From contig VZDJ01004378.1 in assembly GCA_008694505.1 (NCBI GenBank), positions 14,594,645 to 14,658,644 on the forward strand: DNA of 64,000 nucleotides, written 5' to 3'. This document shows, piece by piece, positions 41,601 through 53,600 of this stretch. Position 1 is the first letter of the stretch; each line of letters opens with the position of its first letter. The stretch comes from Cyanoderma ruficeps (taxonomy: Eukaryota > Chordata > Aves > Passeriformes > Timaliidae). The notes under the pieces were generated by a model. That model ran no database searches. It was not told where the DNA came from and saw nothing but the letters and a program-made list of their open reading frames with translations. The position numbers and the translations under genes are program-made.

Positions 41601-44600
41601 CCTCTGGGAAGGCATCTTTTGAGAATTTGGAGAAATGAGAACTTCAGAGAATGAAGAGAAATCCCTACCGATTGCATGGCCCCAGTGTCTTGTTCAGTTT
41701 TGGAACTTTCTTTGCCCCATCTTTAGGAGAAGACAGAAAGAAGAATGCTTTTCCAAATACTGCAGACTGGAGAAGCTTAGTAACTAAGTTAGTCTTTCCT
41801 CTGGAGACCTCTGAGTCTCTAGTATGAAACACAGTTATTGTTGTTTATGCAGACACAGATGTAAGAAGACAAAGAAGGCTTAGGCAGACCACTCACAGAA
41901 AACAAGGAAAAGTACACACCGTTTAGATTAGAAGATGAGTAGTTACAAAAAACAGAAAATTAAAGCTTCCTAGACAGTAAACCAAAGACTAAAGTCAACT
42001 AGTTCTACAATAGTAATATATTAGAACGCTTTTCAGTTTCCATCCTTACACAGTGTTAACACTTCTGGCAAAAACGACCCTGCTGGACTGCCTTGAGGAA
42101 GAGGTCAGATACCATGAACCACAAAAATGGCTCAGAATCACCAATTCTGACTTCTCAGAAATTCTATTTAAGCTACACTGCCAGTCAGCAGATATGTGGC
42201 TGTTCCCACACTGCTCTCATTTACTTCATAAAAGCAAATTAGGCCCCAAATCTGACTTCCTATAACGAGAACTAACCATGAGAGAAGCAGCTGACAAGCA
42301 CCGTGACAAAGAAGAGAAAGTATAAATGTAGTAAACTTCAACACAAGCAGCAAATCCAGAAAGAATTAAAATGGTAAACAAATTCAATTTTCAATTCACT
42401 ATTTTATTACATCGGGAGAAGGCTGTTATTAACACACCCACCCACATCTAGTCTCTTGAAGTACCAATGAAGTTACTTCACCCGCACCCACTCAAAACCA
42501 TCACAAAAATATTCACTCAATGAGCTCCGACCATTTAACAAGCCAAAATGCCTTAGCATTAATTTTACACTTGCAAAAAGGAGGAAAAAATCTATTCTGG
42601 ACATGAGGATCATGAGGATGTATGTTCAAGTAGAGTGTGAATATGCCCTGAAAACGTAAGTACTGAGGAGCAAACGCAAGGAGGCAAAAAGATGATAAAA
42701 AAGAGCTGATGAAGCAAAGCAAAAAATGCAGTGACCCTGAAAGTCTGTGAAGCCTTTGAAACATCAGGCTTTTTGCTTTGATGCCATGTTCTGCCAATAA
42801 ATCAAGAAAAGCCCAAGAACCCAGTTGCAGATTTAGTGAGGGTTTCAGGGTGTATGGAAAAGTCAAATCAACTTGCCATGTTCTGCTTCTTGTATAATGA
42901 TAAAGGCACAGCTTCCCTACGTGGCTCCAAGCACAGCACTGAATGGAAGCTGGAAGTGCCTGCAGTCTCCAAGCAGCTCCAGATAACATAAAAGCCAGAA
43001 CAATGCTCGTGCCAAACATGGTTAATATGATCATATTGCATTACAGTCATTGTAGTGACATTGGACAAATGTTACATTGCATGAGGCTATACAATAATTG
43101 GGCAGTAATCAGTAAAAACATTAAGTCCTGTTTTAAAACTGCTTCATCAGTAGCTATAAAACAACATCCTAATACAGAGCATAAAACTAAAAAGAACTGA
43201 GATTAACATGGCGTGTTATGGCAGCTTAGAAGTAAAAGTCACTTTAGCAATATAGAATCGAACAACACTATTTAAAACAATGACCAGAGAAGATTTACTA
43301 CTCCATATTTTAGAAGAAAAGAAATAAAAAGCAGCTATTCCAATGGCCTAGTTTTCAAAGAAAATACATCATGCTGGTAAGCAAAATACAGCCCCTCGAT
43401 GCTTTCCAAAAAAAGCACTACATATTGGATAGCTGACTATAGCACTATCAGTCCCTAATCAGATAACCTCGCATGGACAATGCTAATCACTGAAAAGAAG
43501 AAAGAGAGAGAAAGAAATATTAGAAAAAGCTTTGGCTGATACTCAGATATGAATTTTGACTGTACAAGTAGGTATATTTATGGCAGAGTCCAAGAATGAT
43601 CAGACAAGCCATTAGAGAATGAAAGCAGTTCCTTCCAGGTTGTTTTTATCAGGCTCTGAATACATCACCTCATTTTTAGTAGGGTTCTGGTATCATGTGC
43701 AGTTAACATATAATTATTACAGAACTGTGACTGCATCGTTAGTAGAAGTTTAATTATATCATTGACATTAGTGATGCCATAACATCAAGCTCAATAATAG
43801 TTCATAACAAAACCTACAATTAGCACAATTTTTCCTCCCTTTTACACCAACCAAAAGTGTTCAGCTTGGAGAAGCCTAATAGTCCATATAGAAGTGAGCT
43901 AGGGCTGAACCTGAAAGGATTGCTGGCTGGTAATTTAGTAATATGGTAATTAAAGTCTTTTCATGATGTAATTACACACCAACTACAAAAGGACAGCTGC
44001 TATACAACACTGCCAGGGTACATGGCATGAAATGATTAGATTTGAGAAGCTTTGGTGGATAAACTGAATACCACAGACATAAGTCTGAGGTATAGCTGGC
44101 ACCACACAGTATATTATTATTCAAGTCTCACACTTAATGTTTCCTTAGTCTCATTGTGATAGTAAGTTTGTTGCACATACCTTGGTCCTCTGACAGCAGA
44201 AGCTGTTCAAAACCCACCTTTAAAAGCTTCTGCTGTTTTGAAGTTCCCTGAAATTATAAAACCTAACCTTCCAGAGAGAGGCAGAATAACTGAGATTTGC
44301 ATGAACCCAAAATGTTTATTTCCCACACAAACATTCTCTCACAGATTTCTATCTGTGGGAACCTTATTTATTTGCAGGCTTTTTCCAGTGGGGTAGCAGA
44401 GAGGGAAGAAGGCGAATGAGGAGAAGGGAAAGGCACAAATGAGTAGGTGAACTCAAAGAAGCTAGGAACTACGGGTTTCATTATCTAGTTCCAACAGCAA
44501 CAAGAGGAAGGCCCTGTTTGAGTGAAAAACCCACCCTTCTTCTCAAGAGCAAATAACTATTTTGAAGTAGTTGAAGTAGTTTCTTTACTGTATTTCTCAC

Positions 44601-47600
44601 TGCTCTCCCTTTAACTGTACAAACAACAAAGTTGACCACACAAGGCATGAGACAGCAAAATGAAATTTATTTTTCAACTAACACAAGTAAAATTTCTTGA
44701 CTACATAACTGAGCTCTTCAAAATACAGGAATACACTGCGCACCCTGGCAGTGGGCAGACAACCTCAGAGTGGCTCATCTAGTCCCAAAATGTCCTTTTT
44801 GTCATGACAGCAACTCAGATGTTTTGCAACAGCTGGCTTTTTCCCTGCAAGTGGGAAAGAGGGGATTTGGTGAGAGAGAGAGACCCAGACCAACTGATCC
44901 ACACTTTAAAGCTTTAAAATCTTTTGAGCTGGGAAAGTCTAGGAATGGATTAACCTGAAAACGTAAGATTTTGGAATGATTATCCTCAGCATACAAGGAT
45001 TTTCTGTGATGTCCATTTGGGAAGTGCAAAACCAAACTATTTTGAATCTGGAGGGACTTTATTACCTTACTATATTATTTATTACCTATTACTTTATTAT
45101 AACAAGATGTTATGAACAATAACTTGAATCCTGGTTCAAACAACATCCAAGCCTGCTGATGGTTTCCTTTTTGATTCCTGCTCTCCCTCTTTTTCTGAAG
45201 AGATGTTCTGGGTGGACTTAATGAACACGTAAAACTTCTTGAAGACTTACTATGTTTAACTACAGTTACACCAACACTCTGGCAACAACTCCAGACCACT
45301 GCCAACAGGAGCGTCCTGCCCTTGGGTATCAGAGGCTGCAGTGGAGTTGAGGCTGCTCTCACGGAGCACAGAAGGAATCCTGAGGGAACTGAAAGCAGCC
45401 AGTTCCAGTCATGTAAGAACAAAGATCTTGACTACTCAGAAGTAAGTTCTGCATGGCCAGTTCTACACAGCACACTTAAGAGACAATAAAGCAAATTAGC
45501 CAACTCAAAAAAAAGACTCAACTCCACTTCAAGTGCAATAGCACAAGAAATCACAATTATTTCTAATTTAATGGCAGGAGAGATAGAATGTAGTTCAGCT
45601 AGTAGTTCTGTTGAGCAAATAGGTGATCACCTCAAACATATTTGCAGCTACCATGTGAGGAGTCACTTGACATTTAACACAAAAAGGAGATTCAAATATG
45701 TCACTTGTCAACAGAAACTGGGTGAGCAACTTCCAACACATACAGCAAATTTAGCATCTTAAAAACAATCACCAACATGATAAGAACTGGAATTTTATGC
45801 ACAAAGGATTTATCTGACATCCTACACGGTGTAAAGCAGCAAGAGGCAATAAAAATCTTAGGTTTAAACTACAAAACCCTTAACTTTTGACTGTTGTCTC
45901 TGTAACTATGTGTGTGTACACACTACAAACATGAACTGCGTGCACAAACCTTAAACACAAACTCATAACCATAGCAGTCTTCACCTAAAGACAACATGGT
46001 TCAATACCTTTGCAGTTGTTAATTACTCAGCTATTAATGAACAGAATACAAGAGCAGTTCATATTGCATAGGAACTCTTCACCCTGCCCTGTTTATGCAG
46101 TGCACTGCCAAAAGAAACACATCAAGTCTGAAGTTTTGCAAGGAGAGCCTCATTATCTCTCTCTGATGTTGGTAAGGGCAGAGTTGGAGAGGGGGAAAGA
46201 ATGCAAATGAGAGATTTCCAGTGTGCTCCTATCTTTAGCAACATCAGAAGACAAAGAAAATGCTTCTTATCATGAGTCTTCCAGCACCCAACTTCAAAAT
46301 AAAACAAAGCAACACCTCGTGAACAACAGCATTCAGTTCTGAGAAATGGACAAGCACATGAGCTAGAACAGGACAAGGCAAAAACCCTATGCTGTGATAG
46401 CCTGTCTCCCTCTCCTCTTCCCCCAAGCCAAGAGTAGCAGCTATTTGCTTACTAATCACTACCTTCAATTACATGATAATCTGAAAACCAAAAGGCCTAT
46501 CAAGACTAAGCCTGTCATCAGGAGCCACAGGACTTCCAACGGAACAAATTCAGCCTTACCAGCTCTTCCGGATGCAGTCACCTTGTCAGTGTTCAACACA
46601 CAATTCTACTGCACACCCAACACCTCTCCTGTTTCAATGGCTTTTTAGCACCTTTCCACTTCTCTGCAAACATCAAGTCATTCAGAAGCTGCTACAGGAC
46701 CAGAAGTGCTGTCAGTTTCCCTGACTGCAACCACTGCTCAAGATACTGGAATGCTATCCTTGGCACTTGCATTCATTTCTACGAGAAGTGCTACATGTCC
46801 AACCAAGAAGCAGAATCTTCTTGCGACGCTGTCTGCATTAAAGGAACTAAGGAACTCGGTAATACCAGGACTGGGGAATTTGGGGTGAAGGATTAGATGG
46901 GGTGACAACACACTTACCTGCTATCACCAGCATTTGCCACATAAAGCTTCCCCAATAAATACACCACCACTAGGGCTGTGCAGCCACCAGAAATGTTATA
47001 CACAGTCCTCTCGCGCTCTATCTGCAAATCCTGTGGGGAAAGAGAACAAGATTTATAAGACAGCATTGCAATTAATGCCTGAGAAAAAGAAGTCTCCCTG
47101 TAAGCCAAAAATACAACAGAGTCTTTATTCAATTTTATGTCCCACTGTCTGTCTTTTCTTGCAGCTATGGTGACATTAGCTGGGAGAACAGAAAGTTGAG
47201 GAGTACCTATTACTTACACAAAGACGTTTGGGGAAAATCAGGTCAGGAGACTGTAAAACATCAGGTACTAGGGAATAAATAGCAACTCTCAGGGATGCAA
47301 GAGAATTTGCCATGGCAAAAGCACAATGAAGGCAAAGATAAATGAAGCTTAACAACAGGTACCTGGTGGTATAATTGGAGAGTGCTTTACATAGACAGCA
47401 GATAATTAATGAGACCCAGCTACAACATGAATAACTACCTACTTCCCTAGAGGAAAGCTAGGATTATGGGGTATACACCTTAAGAACAACAGCAAGAGGC
47501 ACTCGTGCAACAAGGCTACCCTTCAGAAACATAGGAAATGAGTGAATGCTAATCTGACTCTGAGTGGAAGAAATATTATATATTAAGGAAGTCCTTCTGC

Positions 47601-50600
47601 TTAACAGAAGTGGAGAACACAAATTATACTTATCATCAACAGTCAATAAACTCCTGGAAAGAAAAAAATATACCTAAATACACACACACACATATACATA
47701 CACACACATACATACACACACACATACAATGACCCAAGAAAGCTTACAGAACATAGAACAAGTAAGTAAATGAGCTACCTTCATCCATACATTTTAAACA
47801 AACACTGAAGTGTATGCCAGTGAATTAATTCTGCTGTCTGTAGTTTAGCTTCGGGTAATAGCACACTACAAATTACCCTTCTCTCCTGCGTTCAGAACCA
47901 AACCCCATTTCAAACTGATCTGTCCTTATAATATTGGATTCAAACAGGGAGCATGATTTAACATCACTATTGCAAGTACTGGCAGATCTTTTCCAGCTAA
48001 ACCCTGCCTACTTGTATGTGGTTTTTATTACTAATGTATGTTTGCTTGTGTGTGTGTGCATACACAGAGATATATACTACACCCATTTTCATATCTGCAC
48101 CAAGCAATAAACAGCTCAAATTGTTCATGCCTTGGGGTATGGAATTTGGAGCTTTATTTTAGAGCTAAATTCATCTGAAGAAAAACATTACAATAAATAC
48201 AAACCATGACAGCTGCAATTTGATTGAAAATCTGCAGAGGTGGGAGGAGGACCCTGTTTCATGCTTTATCTTCTACAAATTTCAGGGGGGGGGGGTGACC
48301 TGGGGCAGCAGTCGCGATGCTCAGCAGCACTTGGGCACTGTCCTGAGCCAGTGGGCAGAAGTGTCTGTCACAAATAACTTGCTGATTCCTCGCTGGCCAA
48401 TGCACATACACCCTATTTGTGCCATGAACATAGTGCTGCGTTCTGTCCCAGCAGGCCATCCTCAACTGTGTGTGCAAACTGCACGTGGCTGCCACAGGGA
48501 CTTTTTTTTTTTGNAAACACCCCCAAGTTATAAATCATATCTTGCAGAACCTTTGGTCACAGACACAGGCCTGTTATAAATGCCTCTTTATCTAATCTTG
48601 CCATAGAGAAGCTGATTCTCCTCCCCATGGTTTCCATATATTTTTAAATAAAGCTGAAAAGAAGAGTTCAATGGAAGCAGACATTTCTAACCATCAAAAT
48701 AATTTAAACTTACAAATACTATGGATTTTCCAAGCACTGCCAGGAATTTTAAGAAACCTTCATTTCTACAGTTCAGAATATCCTCCAAAACCTTCAAAGA
48801 ATGTGGAATTCCTCACCGGGTTTCAGCTCTGTCATACATATACTTTGCAAGTGCTGGAATGCCTGAATTAAAATTTATTTCTTCCAATAAGCAGAATTCA
48901 GAAACATCTATTATAGGAGAGAAGATGGATAATCCTTAGGGGCTCTTTTCCAGAATTTCCTTGTCTTAAACTACACCTATGTACTGGGTTTTCTCCAGTC
49001 ATTGCTGTTGTTTGGTTCTCTCATTTAGAACTTCAATTTACTACCATGACTTGTCAGAGTACATTGAGTGCCATGTATGATTCAATCTTACATACTTGGC
49101 TTGACCCTTCGTTGTTCAGCAGCAAGGAAAGAAGGCAAGGCTTTCTGACAGCTCAAGATTTGAGGGGGAAAAATAAAGCAAAATAAAATTAAGCTCACCA
49201 ACGCCACCAACTCATTCTGATGTAGAGACATTAGCTTTTAATGAAACACTTTCTAACAATGGTGCTGGGAAAGCAGTACAAACTTGGGCAGAAGCCCCAA
49301 AATTCCTTTAAAGCCCTTATGAGTGTAAAGGGGTTCATTCTAGACAGCGTATACAAAGCTTTCCTCGTTTTCCACCCGGAGAATTATTTCAGAGCAAGGG
49401 GATTTTTGTTGTTGTTGGTAGTTTGTTCTGGTTTGTTTGTTTTGGTTTTGTTTTTCCGCAGAAGCAGTTAATTTAGTCGGAGCTGTGCCGTCCGTGCCGG
49501 GACACGGGCTGCAGCAGGCGGCAGGGGCTGTCAAGTGTTGTCCCAGGCCTGGCTCCCCTTCCCTGGTGCGGGAGGCGGGAGGGCGGAGCACAGCCTGCAG
49601 AGGGCACCGCGACGTACCGAGCAGGTGGCGGCGAGCAGGGCGGCTTTCGGCACCGAGCCCGGCAGCGGCGAGGCGCCGGGACAGCCGCGGGCCGGGGCGA
49701 GGCGCGGGCCGGGCTCCCCACAAGCAGCGACCGCCCCTCGGAGCCGCGGCGGGCCCGGCGCGGGCCGCTCCTGCCACCTGGCGGAAGCTGCGCGCAGCGG
49801 CCGCCGCTCCCGCCCGCGGGCACCTGGGCTGATCATCTATCTACTCGAGCTCCCTGCCAAGGCAGGGTCGCCTACGAGAACCAGGTGGGTTTGCAATGTC
49901 CGCAGAGAGGGAGACCCCATGACCATCCTGGGCAACCTGTTCCAGTGCTCTGCCACCCTCAGTGTGAGGTGAGGTTGAGGTGAAACTGACTGTGATTTAG
50001 TTTATGGCCACTGCTCCTCATCCTGTTGCTGGGTAGCACTGAAAAGAGTCTGGCACCAGCCTCTTGACACCTGCCTTTCAGATATTTATGCACATTAATG
50101 AGATCCCATCTCAGTCTTCTCCAGACTAAACAGCCCAGCTGCCTCAATCTCTCCTCATAAGAGAGATGGCCCAGTCCCTCAATCGTCTTTGTTGCCCTGT
50201 GCTGGACCCTCTCCAGCAGCTCCTTCTCTTTCGGTACTGAGGAGCCCAGAACTGGACACAGCACTCCAGATGTGGCCTCACTAGGACTGAGTGGAGGAGG
50301 AGGATCACCTCCCTCAACCTGCTGGCCACTCTTCCCACACTCTTTTCATCTGTATTTATCCTCAGAGCAGCGGCCTTTCCTCCAGGTTCTCAACCTTGCT
50401 ATGACAGAAAGCAGCTTTACACACACAGTGTTAGGTATCTGGTAAAAAAAAAAGTTTCAGAAGGCATAAACATAAAATTAACTCCTTAGCATGCTTTACA
50501 TCAAACGCCTGTAATTCTATTTAAACTCTCAATTCTACTGGCTATATAATGAGGGGAAACTTTTAAAAAAGTGAACTGTACAACACATGCCATTCTCTCA

Positions 50601-53600
50601 AGACTGTTCAATTAATTAGAATGGTACCGAATCTGGAAAAAGCACCTGTCTAGATTTCATCTAAGTAAAAAAAATTCAATAAAGAAGAAAATCATACAAT
50701 GATTTGTATGATAAATCATACAGACTACTGTGTATAAAAACTGTGCCTTTTTTCATGTAAAATTAAATGGGGTTCAGAGTAGAATAGGTGCTTTCTCCCC
50801 TTAACCCTTCTTGCAAATACGGACATCACACATGTATACATGGTTAAATAGAGGGAAAGGGCTGTAATTTGATGTTTCTATCCAATATGGAACTGCACTT
50901 GGAAACATTCCTCCTGGCTCCTTTGAACTGAATCTATAAATGCACATCTTAAAACTGAATAGATGAAAATTAGAGGATTTGATTTATGACACCTTCAGAA
51001 CTTGAGCATATTTATTTCCTTTTAACTGGAGCAATTGTGATACTGGCAATTACTGACATTTACTGTTTTTTAGACAGGGCATTAAATTATCTGAAAACAC
51101 AGTACAAACTTGCTAATCCCAGTTTCAACACAGAAAACATAATTTAGATGTACTTCAAAATGGGGACAATTTAATTGCTAAATGTCTAACTTACGCAATG
51201 ATGATCTGGGTCAGCTTTCCACAGTGTTTTACTGCATGTAGTTCTTAAGACAAGAACTGTCAAAAAACCCCATATCAAATAAAGGAAAAATAATTTTTAA
51301 AAGCCTTTTGAAAGCCATGAATTGCATTTTATTTGAGACTTGAGGCAAAAACAAAAGAGACCTTAACTAGAATTCAAAAGCATGTTGGGGAAAAAAATAC
51401 TGGTATACTAAATGCTCCCAAAAAAAGGAGACAAAGTCATCATTAAGTAAACCTGTCAGGTAGGACTCTTTGAAAAACAGTATCTTTATCTACTCTTTAT
51501 TTTCACTCAGTTCACAAGAATCCTTCGCAGCAATTGGTGTTGGAGGAAAAATCACCAAGAAGTCTGCCAACGTGTCCAGGAAACTTGAGCTTTCACCAAG
51601 TGCCAGGTAAACTGATGCGCTCGGCTGGAACAAAACCCTCGTACATGCTGCACATCCTGACTGCGCTGACCTAATTCCACAACATCCATGACGGCCCAGT
51701 ACAAATAAGGGCTGATTAAATGATGTGCTGTGGAAGAAGCCCAAAGTCTTCATGCAAAGACTAAAAGGAGTATAAGCTAGCAGGAAGTTAAACAAAGGCA
51801 GGATGAAGATCAAGCACTGCAAACACACATGAGACAGAAATGTTGATTTTATGAATTGCTCCCTCACACAGATAAAAGAGAACACTCTTTTGCCTAAACC
51901 AAGTGTAAGTGCAAAATTCCCCTCAGAGCTTAAAGTGGATACAATTTAATCATCTACTACTTTCCTTAAGCTGACCATTTTTATAGGCCTTCCTGTAAAA
52001 TTTAATGCTGAAATTACATTGCATTGTGGTAGTAATTTGTTTATCAAAGACAATGATGAACTTCACCCCTCTAATATAAATCAAGCGGGAATTAAGATAC
52101 TGGATCTGTAGCATATGAAAAAAGACACAGAGAGAAAGATGTTCTGTCTAGTTCACTTCAGAAACAGAGAACAGATTAGTATGAGCTATACAAGGAATAC
52201 CTGAACACCATAACTGTAGTGAATTATCCAGGGTTTCTGCGTCTGTCTGCATCTGTCTACCCCCAGAAGCCCTCATAATCAGATCGCTGAACGTAAGCTC
52301 AGATGGTCTTTTGTGTGAACACCTACCAGAGATGTGAAGTCAAAATAAAGGAGTGCAGTAACAGCCCTGTTCACTCAGACACATTCAGGAAGGCAGCAAC
52401 GAGTAACGCACACACTGCTCTCCTAAGAGAGGTAGAGTACTTGAAACAGCCCTTCTTTACTTTGTTACTTTCAGTGCCACAAAACTCCACTTCTCATCTT
52501 GCCTGCACTTGGAGACAGTTTCAACAGGAGAGAATCACCTCATGCTCTCAGAGGCTGGCACTCTTCTGGCCTCAAAATTACACCAACTGAAGCATGAAAT
52601 TAGTGTTCCCCTTAAGCATGCTCTGAACCCACCAGGGTGCAGTGGATGGACATGGTCATCTTCTCCCTCATTTCTCAACAAAGAAAGGAGCAATCTAATA
52701 CCCCCTTTCAGAAAAGGTGTGCTAAACTGAGAGATTTTCATGCATACTCCTCTTTCTTTTCATCTAGAAGAAACTGAGCCCACTACCCATGGTGCATAAA
52801 TTTGCCCACACAACCCTCACTGAGGTATGCCTTGGCCATGGCTGTGAATACTCCTGGACCTGCAAGTCCAAGCCCATTTGGTGGGTCTGCTTGCCATCAC
52901 GTCCTTGGGAAGAAAGAACAATCCAGCAAAAGATAATTGTTATTCAGAACTCAAAGTGAAGTACTACTTGTAACAACAATTGTAGTCTCTAATTGAATGC
53001 ATGTACTGGACAAAATTCACATACATCAGGAAAAACAATGATCAGATATTTCTTTTCAGACAACAAATAAAACCTCTGGGAAACACTGAATAGTTCACAG
53101 TTCTTCTTTTCAAATAAGAGACTTTTCTGAAAACTACAGCAACAAAATTAAAAAAAAAAAAAAGANATAAAAAAAAAAAAAAGAAAAAAAGAACAGTATC
53201 AGACCTCCCAAGACCTGATCCACATGTACTTACTGGCAGGCTGGACCTTTGCTCTGCCTGACAAGAATGACTTTCAGTAATGTGGAGAACTGAAGGGGGA
53301 AGTTGTGGAGGAACTACAGAAGAGAAAAAAACAGTTTCCATAGGGCAATGGATGGATATTCTGTTCCCAAAGGGTCACGATTTCCTGACAGTTGTTCAGG
53401 CTGTACACAAGTCAAGTGGGTGGTAGGAATGAACTTCATGGCCCACTCACCCACAAAATCTGCCTCAGTGAAGAGCTCCAGACACTCTACAGTCACTACT
53501 CCAACACCTATATGAACTATGGGTCACTCGACCAAGCAACCTTTGCTGCTGTTTCGGTAGGGCAATGAGGCTTTATAAAGTGCATGCCCATATATTCAAA

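Noticed and set aside
42513..43034. 173-codon open frame on the minus strand, with hydrophobic start
   Set aside because: It is the longest intronic frame, but it shows no family motif, has no promoter or splice context, and a frame of this length is plausible by chance in 64 kb.
49437..49832. Plus-strand 131-codon frame through the CpG island following a splice-acceptor-like tract
   Set aside because: The residues are Arg/Ala/Gly/Pro-rich, as any GC-rich block would give; there is no downstream plus-strand exon to join.
51490..51885. 131-codon minus-strand frame
   Set aside because: There is no similarity to any family I recognise, and it lies in intron 3 without exon-like boundaries.
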